Numbered from the stretch's first letter, positions 1 through 6,401 are shown. The stretch: 7,765 bases of DNA from Gammaproteobacteria bacterium (GCA_027297825.1 JAPUHH010000179.1:1-7765), one strand, 5' to 3'. Translations and numbers: made by a program. Notes: generated by a model not told the origin, from the sequence alone.

Positions 1-102
1 TGAGAGTTCTATATCTTTATGCGCAAGATGGTTTTGATTTAATGAAATTTTTTCAATAATCTCTGATTTTGTAATCATGTTTCGATTCAACTCCGTGTCC
101 AT
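1..102 (-). CDS. ihfB: Integration host factor subunit beta, N-terminal fragment (cut by window edge)
   Basis: This is the first 34 codons of IHF beta, the subunit that pairs with IHF alpha to bend DNA in recombination, replication and transcription control. The visible protein contains MITKSEIIEKIS followed by LNQNHLAHKDIELS, matching the family opening MTKSELIERL...; the rest lies beyond position 1. Two in-frame ATGs compete. The ATG at 102-100 has a good Shine-Dalgarno, AGAGGGG at 115-109 with a 6-nt spacer, and adds eight residues (MDTELNRN) before the family start. The ATG at 78-76 matches the usual family start but has only GGAG 12 nt upstream. I chose the upstream start on the ribosome site, but the shorter one is possible. 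The gene lies 24 nt after rpsA, the usual gammaproteobacterial neighbour, and is probably co-transcribed with it. Confidence 0.9.
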   Translation of the reverse strand, partial: MDTELNRNMITKSEIIEKISLNQNHLAHKDIELS

Positions 103-108
103 GATCAG

Positions 109-115
109 CCCCTCT
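109..115 (-). promoter_or_regulatory. Shine-Dalgarno site deciding the ihfB start
   Basis: On the minus strand AGAGGGG sits 6 nt before the ATG at 102-100. This is the clearest ribosome binding site in the minus-strand block, and it argues that IHF beta starts eight codons upstream of the family-typical methionine at 78-76. Confidence 0.55.
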
Positions 116-126
116 TTGTTCTTATT

Positions 127-1815
127 TTAGTCGGTAGAACCTTCTTCTTTACGCTCTTCAATAGATTCTTTTAGGATATCACCCAAGCTCATTGTACCTG
201 ATGCACTGCTATTATAATCCTGAACGGCCGCTGCATCTTCTTGATATTCTTTAGCTTTAATTGATAGTGTAACCATTCTAGATTTTTTATCCACACCCAT
301 AAACTTAGCTTCTACTTGCTCACCTTCTTTTAGTACGGCGCGAACATCTTCAACTCTGTCACGAGCAATTTCAGAAGCCTTTAATAGCCCTTCTATGCCT
401 TCAGCCAGAATAATTATTGCAGACTTAGCATCGACTTCACTTACCGTTCCCGTGACAACTGAGCCTTTAGGATGTTCCGCAATATATGCTGAGAAAGGAT
501 CTTTTTCTAACTGTTTAACGCCTAGTGATATACGCTCTCGCTCTGCATCTACAGACAGGACCATAGCTCGCAACTCATCGCCCTTCTTATAGCTACGGAC
601 TGCTTCTTCACCCGGCACATTCCAAGCCAAATCAGACAAGTGCACCAAGCCATCAATCCCTCCATCAAGACCCACGAAAATACCAAAGTCTGTAATCGAC
701 TTGATTACACCCGATACTTCACCACCCTTATCGTGACTGCTTGCAAAGTCATCCCATGGATTAGCCTTACACTGTTTCATACCTAATGAAATTCTACGGC
801 GCTCTTGATCGATATCAAGAATCATCACTTCAACCTCATCCCCTAACGATACAATCTTTGATGGGCTGACATTCTTATTGGCCCAATCCATTTCGGAAAC
901 GTGCACCAAGCCTTCAATACCTTCTTCTATCTCTACGAAGCAGCCATAATCTGCAATATTGGTAACTTTACCAAAAATGCGCGCACCTTCAGGGTAACGA
1001 CGATTGATATCACCCCAAGGATCATCATCAAGCTGTTTCAGTCCGAGTGACACGCGAGTTTTTTCTTTATCAAATTTTAATACACGGACATCAATTTCAT
1101 CGCCGATGGCAACAATTTCGGATGGGTGCTTGACACGCTTCCAAGCCATATCTGTAATATGCAATAAGCCATCCACACCACCAAGATCTAAGAACGCGCC
1201 GTAGTCGGTCAAGTTTTTCACTATGCCTTTAACCACAGCACCTTCTTTCAAGCTGTTGATTAATTCTTCACGTTCTGCACTGTATTCTGTTTCAACTACT
1301 GCACGACGAGATACCACAACATTATTGCGTTTGATATCAATCTTAATTACTTTAAATTCAAGTTCTTTACCTTCGAGATAAGCCGTATCCCTTACCGGGC
1401 GGACATCGACCAAAGAACCCGGGAGGAAGGCGCGAAGATCGCCTAATTCAACAGTAAACCCACCTTTAACTCTACCCGTTATCGTACCGGTAATTGTTTC
1501 ATTGGCCTCATGAACAGTTTCTAATTCTGTCCAAGCACGTGCACGCCTAGCTTTTTCACGAGAAAGTAAAGTTTCACCATAACCATCCTCAAGTGCATCT
1601 AAGGCCACTTCAACCGTATCGCCAATCTCTACTTCAAGCTGACCATTGCCAGTTTTAAACTGCTCAATTGGAATGATGCCTTCTGACTTTAGGCCAGCAT
1701 GTACAATGACCGCATCCTTGCTGATGTCAATCACGGTGCCATTGATTATGCTACCAGGAAGGGTATTTATATTATTTATGCTCTCTTCAAAGAGCTCGGC
1801 AAAACTTTCACCCAT
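127..1815 (-). CDS. rpsA: 30S ribosomal protein S1
   Basis: Encodes ribosomal protein S1 (562 aa from the ATG at 1815-1813; E. coli S1 is 557 aa). It is the large RNA-binding protein of the small subunit that captures and unfolds mRNA leaders. Six OB-fold S1 repeats are visible, at roughly residues 20-86, 105-172, 191-260, 276-347, 363-434 and 450-521. Family landmarks include GESFAELFEES at the N terminus, GGFTVEL and RAFLPGSLVDVRPVRD in repeat 2, KNLTDYGAFLDLGGVDGL in repeat 3, TNIADYGCFVEI in repeat 4 and KSITDFGIFVGLDGGIDGL in repeat 5. A TTG four codons upstream (1827-1825) is in frame, but the ATG matches the family start. There is no Shine-Dalgarno. This fits the known unusual, S1-autoregulated initiation region of enterobacterial rpsA, though autoregulation here is inference. 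It lies between cmk (36-nt gap) and ihfB, the conserved order. Confidence 0.98.
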   Translation of the reverse strand: MGESFAELFEESINNINTLPGSIINGTVIDISKDAVIVHAGLKSEGIIPIEQFKTGNGQLEVEIGDTVEVALDALEDGYGETLLSREKARRARAWTELETVHEANETITGTITGRVKGGFTVELGDLRAFLPGSLVDVRPVRDTAYLEGKELEFKVIKIDIKRNNVVVSRRAVVETEYSAEREELINSLKEGAVVKGIVKNLTDYGAFLDLGGVDGLLHITDMAWKRVKHPSEIVAIGDEIDVRVLKFDKEKTRVSLGLKQLDDDPWGDINRRYPEGARIFGKVTNIADYGCFVEIEEGIEGLVHVSEMDWANKNVSPSKIVSLGDEVEVMILDIDQERRRISLGMKQCKANPWDDFASSHDKGGEVSGVIKSITDFGIFVGLDGGIDGLVHLSDLAWNVPGEEAVRSYKKGDELRAMVLSVDAERERISLGVKQLEKDPFSAYIAEHPKGSVVTGTVSEVDAKSAIIILAEGIEGLLKASEIARDRVEDVRAVLKEGEQVEAKFMGVDKKSRMVTLSIKAKEYQEDAAAVQDYNSSASGTMSLGDILKESIEERKEEGSTD

Positions 1816-1851
1816 ATTAATTTTCAATCATATTCTGTAGTTTAAAGTTCC

Positions 1852-2529
1852 TCATCGCCGTACAATTTCAACAATACGTTGTACCACTTGATCTATTGAT
1901 AAATCAGTTGAGTCTACAAGTACAGCATCTTTGGCAGGGCGTAGAGGAGAGATGGCACGATTCTCATCACGGGAATCTCGCGCCTCTATCTCTTTCAAAA
2001 GGTGGTCAAGGCTAGCACCAATGCCTTGTTTCTTCAACTGTTTCTGCCGCCTGGTCGCGCGCTCATGTACGCTAGCTGTGAGGAAGATCTTAGTGTTGGA
2101 GTCTGGGAACACCACCGTACCCATATCCCTACCCTCTGCCACCAGCCCTGGCAAAACACGAAAGGCATGCTGCCTCTCTAACAGAGCGGAGCGAAGCTGA
2201 GGATGGGCCGCCAACTGCGAGGCGCGAGCCGCACATTCTTCGGTACGTAATTGACCTGAAACATCCTGATTGGATAAAAACACGCGTACATTTTCATCTA
2301 CAGAAGAGACCTCGAAACTTATTAGCATAGTCTGACACAGCTCCACCAAGGCCTCTAAATCGTCATTTTCGACTTGCTGCTGCTGACTGGATAAGGCAAG
2401 TATTCGATATAAAGAGCCGCTGTCTAAATAGTGATAACCCAAAATTTCTGCCACTTGCCTAGCTATGGTGCCTTTACCCGAACCTGCCGGGCCATCGATC
2501 GTCACCACTGGTATCGCTGTACTATTCAT
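1852..2529 (-). CDS. cmk: Cytidylate kinase (CMP/dCMP kinase)
   Basis: Cytosolic nucleoside monophosphate kinase that phosphorylates CMP and dCMP with ATP, supplying CDP/dCDP for nucleic acid and phospholipid synthesis. From the ATG at 2529-2527 it is 225 aa, close to the 227 aa of E. coli Cmk. The P-loop GPAGSGKGT is at residues 13-21, followed by the CMP-site segment LDSGSLYR (about 36-43). The signature EGRDMGTVVFPD is at about 132-143, and the lid/catalytic arginine region EARDSRDENR at about 182-191. An in-frame GTG two codons upstream (2535-2533) would add only two residues. Neither start has a strong ribosome site, and the gene begins 18 nt after the aroA stop, so translational coupling is plausible. 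Placement between aroA and rpsA is the standard gammaproteobacterial arrangement. Confidence 0.97.
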   Translation of the reverse strand: MNSTAIPVVTIDGPAGSGKGTIARQVAEILGYHYLDSGSLYRILALSSQQQQVENDDLEALVELCQTMLISFEVSSVDENVRVFLSNQDVSGQLRTEECAARASQLAAHPQLRSALLERQHAFRVLPGLVAEGRDMGTVVFPDSNTKIFLTASVHERATRRQKQLKKQGIGASLDHLLKEIEARDSRDENRAISPLRPAKDAVLVDSTDLSIDQVVQRIVEIVRR

Positions 2530-2547
2530 AGTCACTAACAGTAAGAA

Positions 2548-3849
2548 CTACTTAAATCTAAGACCCAATTGGGAAGCGCTATCAACAAAGCCCGGGAAGG
2601 ATGTAACAACATTGTCCGTGTTTCTCACGATCATCATTTCTGCGGACACCAAAGATGCCATCGCAAATGCCATCGCGATTCGATGATCGCCGCCACTATC
2701 TACCTCGCCGCCTTTAATCTTGCCGCCACGGATAATCAAACCATCCGGTTTTTCATCTACATCTATACCTAATTTTTGCAATCCGATAACCATATTATGG
2801 ATGCGGTCAGATTCTTTGACACGCAACTCCTGCGCACCATTGAGCCTAGTAGTACCCTGTGCACAAGCTGCAGCTATAAATAAGATAGGAAATTCATCGA
2901 TGGATTTTGCAATCAAGTGTTGGGGGATTTCTATACCCTTTAGCTCACTACTCTTAACAACAAGATCCGCAACAGGCTCTGCACCAAATGTTTTACCATT
3001 ACTAATTTCAATATTAGCGCCCATTCGTCGTAAGATTTCAATCACTCCATCACGGGTTGGATTCACTCCAACATTTTTAATCACTAGCTCTGTGGTTTTT
3101 GATAACAATGCTCCTACTATAAAAAAAGCCGCCGAAGAAATATCTCCTGGCACGTCAATATTGATTGCTGTGAGTTGCTTCCCTCCGCTCAAACAGACGC
3201 GGTTATCCTCTATTTCAATTGGATAGGAAAATGCCTGCAGCATTCTTTCCGTATGGTCACGTGAGCGAACATTTTCTTCCACACAAGTCCTGCCCTGCGC
3301 ATATAGACCTGCCAACAATACACACGATTTTACCTGCGCACTCGCTACAGGAAGCTGATAGTCAATACTATGCAAACCATTTGATGGCTGAACACGCAAG
3401 GGGGGAGTTCCTTGATTACTCAGGGCTAAATTTGCGCCCATATCTTGTAGTGGAATCTGAATACGTTTCATTGGCCGAGCAGTGAGTGATTCATCCCCAA
3501 CTAAAGTAGAAGAAAACTCTTGGCCCGCTAAAATTCCAGACATCAACCGCATCGCCGTGCCAGAATTTCCCATGTTTAATTCACCCTGCGGTGATTTTAA
3601 GCCCTTAAGTCCGACTCCATGAATACGAATTTTTGTAGGCGACAGTGCCTCCATTTGCACACCCATACTTTTAAAAGCAGCAAGAGTGGCTTCACAGTCT
3701 GTCGAAGGTAAAAACCCGTCTATTAAACACACACCTTCTGCCAGAGAAGCCAACATCACAGCACGGTGAGAGATGGATTTATCGCCCGGGACCTGTACGG
3801 AACCACTGCATTGGCCTTGCGGCTCTAATTGATAAAAAGAGGAACCCAT
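2548..3849 (-). CDS. aroA: 3-phosphoshikimate 1-carboxyvinyltransferase (EPSP synthase), class II type
   Basis: Transfers enolpyruvate from PEP to shikimate-3-phosphate, the sixth step of the shikimate pathway, in the cytosol. From the ATG at 3849-3847 it is 433 aa, normal for the family. Visible motifs in this numbering are VPGDKSISHR (about 20-29), GNSGTAMR (94-101), GDESLTARPM (118-127), SAQVK (170-174), RSRDHTER (195-202), NPTR (263-266), the catalytic SIDEFP region (316-321), ELRVKESDR (341-349) and GDHRIAM (387-393). GDKS, SAQVK, RDHTE and NPTR are the four motifs used to define class II EPSP synthases (CP4 and Bacillus type) rather than the E. coli class I type. The inhibitor-critical glycine in NSGT is retained, unlike alanine in CP4. 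A TTG two codons upstream is an alternative start. No strong Shine-Dalgarno is seen; tyrA ends 28 nt upstream. It is not fused to TyrA. Confidence 0.97.
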   Translation of the reverse strand: MGSSFYQLEPQGQCSGSVQVPGDKSISHRAVMLASLAEGVCLIDGFLPSTDCEATLAAFKSMGVQMEALSPTKIRIHGVGLKGLKSPQGELNMGNSGTAMRLMSGILAGQEFSSTLVGDESLTARPMKRIQIPLQDMGANLALSNQGTPPLRVQPSNGLHSIDYQLPVASAQVKSCVLLAGLYAQGRTCVEENVRSRDHTERMLQAFSYPIEIEDNRVCLSGGKQLTAINIDVPGDISSAAFFIVGALLSKTTELVIKNVGVNPTRDGVIEILRRMGANIEISNGKTFGAEPVADLVVKSSELKGIEIPQHLIAKSIDEFPILFIAAACAQGTTRLNGAQELRVKESDRIHNMVIGLQKLGIDVDEKPDGLIIRGGKIKGGEVDSGGDHRIAMAFAMASLVSAEMMIVRNTDNVVTSFPGFVDSASQLGLRFK

Positions 3850-3877
3850 ATGCAATTAGTATCACTTAAAAAATTTA

Positions 3878-4738
3878 CTACTTTAAAAGACTTGCATCTC
3901 GCAGATGTTTAGCCTGTTTTAGTAACGCATTAATTACATCGCCATCTTGCTTATCGATCGCAGAGCGCAATTCATTTAAGCAATTACTAAAACCATCTAT
4001 CGATTCAAGCAGTCGGTCCTTGTTTGCTTTGCAAATATCCACCCACATGGTGGGATCACTGGAAGCAATACGCGTGAAATCATAAAAGCCGCCGGCCGCA
4101 AAGTTAAATATGCTACTGGCATCATCGCGCTCACCTAAATAATTAACCAAAGTATAGGCCACCATATGTGGCAAATGACTGGTGGCAGATAAGATTGCAT
4201 CATGCTGTCCAACAGTCATCTCTTCAACCTGAGCGCCTGTGGCCAGCCACATTTTTTTAATATCCTGAACGGCTGCTTCATCCGTATTTTCGGTAGGCGT
4301 TAAAATAACTTTACGATTTTGAAATAGGTCTTCTTGCGCATATTCAAACCCACTTTGCTCACTTCCCGCAATGGGATGTCCAGGCACAAACCGAGCAGGC
4401 AGCTCACCAAACACCTCTTCGGCCGCTTGAACAACATTACCTTTAGTGCTCCCAACATCGGTTAGCAAGGAACGGGGGTTAAGAGAAGGCTTGAGCAAAG
4501 CTAGAGAATCACCCGTTTTCCCAACCGGCACTCCCAAAATAATTACATCTGCATCTGAAACATTACAATCTTGCAATAATTGATAATTATCGATGATATC
4601 TAACGCTTGCGCTTTGGCTAAACGTTGCGAATCCCTTCCTACACCTATAATTGTTTTCGCCAGCTGATAACGTTTTAAGTCTTTAGCTAGCGAAGCATTA
4701 ATCAGGCCGACGCCAACGAGATAAACTTTATTAAACAT
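3878..4738 (-). CDS. tyrA: Prephenate dehydrogenase (stand-alone TyrA)
   Basis: Oxidatively decarboxylates prephenate to 4-hydroxyphenylpyruvate with NAD(P)+, the committed step to tyrosine. Cyclohexadienyl (arogenate) use cannot be excluded. The protein is 286 aa with an N-terminal Rossmann domain (about 1-150) and a helical dimerisation/catalytic domain (about 155-286). The dinucleotide loop is GVGLIN at 9-14, with Asn where the third Gly is usual. Other landmarks are DVGSTKG (94-100), VPGHPIAGSEQSGF with catalytic-type His121, SHLPH (187-191), and GGFYDFTRIASSDPTMW (216-232), whose Arg223 corresponds to the prephenate-binding Arg. There is no fused chorismate mutase, ACT domain or AroA. 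It starts at an ATG 21 nt after the pheA stop, with no clear ribosome site. In Pseudomonas a hisC gene separates pheA from tyrA; here they are adjacent. Confidence 0.96.
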   Translation of the reverse strand: MFNKVYLVGVGLINASLAKDLKRYQLAKTIIGVGRDSQRLAKAQALDIIDNYQLLQDCNVSDADVIILGVPVGKTGDSLALLKPSLNPRSLLTDVGSTKGNVVQAAEEVFGELPARFVPGHPIAGSEQSGFEYAQEDLFQNRKVILTPTENTDEAAVQDIKKMWLATGAQVEEMTVGQHDAILSATSHLPHMVAYTLVNYLGERDDASSIFNFAAGGFYDFTRIASSDPTMWVDICKANKDRLLESIDGFSNCLNELRSAIDKQDGDVINALLKQAKHLRDASLLK

Positions 4739-4759
4739 GGAATATGATAGTTGGTTTTT

Positions 4760-5842
4760 TTATAATGCAGCTCTAGGGTAAGACCCTAGCACTTTGAGCA
4801 AATCTGCCTCAGCTTTTAATTCATCAAGCGATTCTTTGATGCCCGCCCTATCTATATGGCCTTCTAAATCTAGAAAAAACACATACTCCCAATTAACACA
4901 GTGCGAAGGCCTGGATTCGATTCGCGTCAAACTCACATTATTTCTAGCCAAAGGTTGCAACAAGCTAAACAATGCGCCCGGCTTATTACGCGCAGATATC
5001 AGCAAGGTGGTTTTATCATCCCCTGTCTGCTGAACTTCTTGCTTACCGATAATTAGGAACCGCGTTGTATTATCTGGTGAATCTTCAATGTTCTTATTAT
5101 GAATGGTGAGTTTATATTCTTCCGCCGCCGTTGCACTCGCAATAGCAGCCGCATGCGGTTCTGCATATGCACGTTGCGCGGCATCTGCATTACTACTTAC
5201 CGGTACACGCTTAACACCTGGAAGATTCGTCTCCAACCACTTCTTACATTGCGCCAAAGACTGCTGATGAGAATACAGTACTTGTATTTCACTTAGCTTC
5301 TCGACATTACTAAGCAAATGCTGATGAATGCGCAGTTCCACTTCACCGACAATCTTAAGCGTCGATTCCATAAACATATCTAGGGTGCTATTCACGATTC
5401 CCTGAGTTGAGTTTTCAATCGGCACTACACCATAGTCAGCATTATCCGACTCCACCTCACGAAACACATCATCAATAGAACTTGCCGAAAGCGTACTGAT
5501 GGAATGGCCAAAATGTTTGTATGTAGCCTCTTCTGTGAACGTCCCAGCAGGCCCTAAGAATGCAACTTGTAATCGCTGTTCCAGCGCCAAACAAGCCGAC
5601 ATGACTTCTCGAATAAGTCTCGCCATTTCTTCGCCCGATAGAGGTCCCTTGTTATGCTCAAGCACACGCTTTAGAATATTCGCCTCACGATCCGGTCTAT
5701 AAAAATTGGCCTTACCTTGCCCATTGGCTTTTACAGTTGCTACTTTTTGAGCCAGTTCAGCACGACTGCTAATTAGCTGTATGAGCTGTCGATCGATAGA
5801 ATCAATCTCTTGGCGAAAGGTTTCTAGTAAGTTCTTGTCCAC
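4760..5842 (-). CDS. pheA: Bifunctional chorismate mutase / prephenate dehydratase (P-protein)
   Basis: Converts chorismate to prephenate and then to phenylpyruvate, the branch to phenylalanine. I start it at GTG 5842-5840 (360 aa; Pseudomonas PheA is about 365), because family homology begins with VDKNLLETFRQEIDSIDRQL. The chorismate mutase domain spans about 1-88. The prephenate dehydratase domain spans about 92-270, with AFLGPAGTFTEEA, VVPIENSTQGIVN, VSSNADAAQRA and the catalytic TTRF motif (about 259-262). The C-terminal ACT domain spans about 277-352 and contains the GAL (289-291) and ESRP (309-312) elements that bind phenylalanine for feedback inhibition. The frame stays open upstream to a GTG at 5902-5900. 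Those 20 extra codons are rich in Phe and Tyr and unlike the family, so I treat them as leader. No good Shine-Dalgarno precedes either start. It is the first gene of the minus-strand block. Confidence 0.96.
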   Translation of the reverse strand: MDKNLLETFRQEIDSIDRQLIQLISSRAELAQKVATVKANGQGKANFYRPDREANILKRVLEHNKGPLSGEEMARLIREVMSACLALEQRLQVAFLGPAGTFTEEATYKHFGHSISTLSASSIDDVFREVESDNADYGVVPIENSTQGIVNSTLDMFMESTLKIVGEVELRIHQHLLSNVEKLSEIQVLYSHQQSLAQCKKWLETNLPGVKRVPVSSNADAAQRAYAEPHAAAIASATAAEEYKLTIHNKNIEDSPDNTTRFLIIGKQEVQQTGDDKTTLLISARNKPGALFSLLQPLARNNVSLTRIESRPSHCVNWEYVFFLDLEGHIDRAGIKESLDELKAEADLLKVLGSYPRAAL

Positions 5843-5941
5843 ACTTCTGAATCTGTAATATTTGAAAGTATAGAATAGTACGTGGATATGAAAAAAATTC
5901 ACATAATTTTAAAGAATAACTAAACTACAAGTGCCTTTTGT

Positions 5942-5956
5942 GGTGAGATTCTCACC
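5942..5956. repeat. Perfect 7-1-7 palindrome, candidate operator in the divergent region
   Basis: GGTGAGA-T-TCTCACC is a perfect inverted repeat with a single central base. It is about 100 nt upstream of the pheA start and 79 nt upstream of the small ORF start. A second, overlapping dyad, GTGGTGAG (5940-5947) with CTCGCCAC (5956-5963), pairs with one G-T wobble. No T-run follows on either strand, so it does not look like an intrinsic terminator. It does not match the TyrR box (TGTAAA-N6-TTTACA). A repressor or activator site is the best reading, with the regulator unknown. Confidence 0.5.
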
Positions 5957-6024
5957 TCGCCACACTATAAATATTGCCATTTAATATAAAATTTCCAACT
6001 CAGCCCTTTAATACATAAGTCTCC

Positions 6025-6029
6025 AGGAG
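6025..6029 (+). promoter_or_regulatory. Shine-Dalgarno of the small membrane ORF
   Basis: AGGAG lies 6 nt before the TTG at 6036-6038. It is the best ribosome site on the plus strand of the window and the main reason to believe the following 32-codon frame is translated. Confidence 0.5.
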
Positions 6030-6035
6030 TTCAAA

Positions 6036-6134
6036 TTGACTAACAAATCTATTGCTCACTCAATTTCTGCAGGATTCGGTATAGTACTAGCGTGTTTATT
6101 TGTCTACATTTCTTTTAAAGATATTCGAGATTAG
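6036..6134 (+). CDS. Putative 32-residue single-pass membrane peptide
   Basis: I do not recognise this gene. A TTG start preceded by AGGAG (6-nt spacer) opens a frame of 32 codons ending in TAG at 6132-6134. The peptide has a short polar N terminus (MTNKSIAHS), one continuous hydrophobic stretch ISAGFGIVLACLFVYISF (about residues 10-27) long enough to cross a membrane, and a charged tail KDIRD. This is the typical plan of bacterial small membrane proteins that attach to a transporter, kinase or oxidase. The partner and orientation are unknown. An in-frame stop at 6009-6011 limits any upstream extension. It faces away from pheA and precedes the decarboxylase by 267 nt. Chance is the main alternative: it is short, starts with TTG, and AT-rich DNA often encodes hydrophobic residues. 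The combination of ribosome site, amphipathic layout and correct length makes it credible. Confidence 0.45.
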   Translation: MTNKSIAHSISAGFGIVLACLFVYISFKDIRD

Positions 6135-6401
6135 AAAACTAGCTAGTGCTCTTCGAGAATACTACACGGGCTTTTTCACACACATATTCGTAACACAGTC
6201 CTATTTCTGTACATCAAAATAGTCAAATGGAAACCATCACCACGCAAAGTAGCAAGATTTAATCAAGCTATTTACTAGCATCCAGCTATTAACAAGCTAC
6301 GATGCCAACTTACCATTCCATCACATTGGCAAGCTATACCGTGCTCAATTTATGAAACGCAATAAAATTTCAACACTTAACTAAAATAATTAGGCTATAA
6401 A
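6135..6401. other. AT-rich spacer upstream of the decarboxylase gene, no gene seen
   Basis: No reading frame with a credible start and length was found on either strand. The stretch holds a perfect 10-bp palindrome, ACTAGCTAGT (6138-6147), immediately after the small ORF stop. It also has a T5 run (6172-6176) without a convincing stem, and an inverted pair TGCCAA (6303-6308) / TTGGCA (6326-6331). The motif (C)AAGCTA recurs at 6264-6270, 6293-6299 and 6330-6336, with a CAGCTA variant at 6283-6288. TTGGCA resembles a -35 box (5 of 6), but the nearest -10-like hexamer, TATGAA at 6351-6356, is at 19 nt, so a promoter is only a weak suggestion. The region presumably carries the promoter of the decarboxylase gene. 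Confidence 0.4.

Larger units (their letters stand above)
5843..6035. promoter_or_regulatory. Divergent intergenic region between pheA (-) and a small membrane ORF (+)
   Basis: This AT-rich stretch must carry the promoter for the pheA block leftward and, if the small ORF is real, one for it rightward. It contains the palindrome at 5942-5956, an in-frame aromatic-rich leader of pheA (5843-5902) and an imperfect inverted repeat overlapping the pheA start codon. Isolated -10-like hexamers exist (TATAAA at 5985-5990 and 5966-5971 on the plus strand; TATAGT at 5969-5964 on the minus strand), but I found none paired with a good -35 at 16-18 nt. No promoter position is therefore assigned. Confidence 0.45.

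Noticed and set aside
2720..3226. Long plus-strand reading frame of 168 codons antisense to aroA
   Set aside because: It lies entirely opposite the well-supported aroA gene, its protein has no recognisable motif, and such antisense frames are common opposite conserved coding sequence.
5843..5902. Treating the 20 codons from GTG 5902 as the true PheA N terminus
   Set aside because: They have no counterpart in PheA proteins, neither GTG has a better ribosome site, and the shorter product matches family length. They are kept only as a possible leader.
6138..6176. Intrinsic terminator after the small ORF (ACTAGCTAGT palindrome plus later T5 run)
   Set aside because: The palindrome has no loop and lies 24 nt before the T-run; no GC-rich stem abuts the T-run.
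6181..6401. Short frames such as ATG at 6228 (11 codons) and minus-strand frames of about 13-25 codons
   Set aside because: They have no ribosome sites, no recognisable composition and no length above chance.
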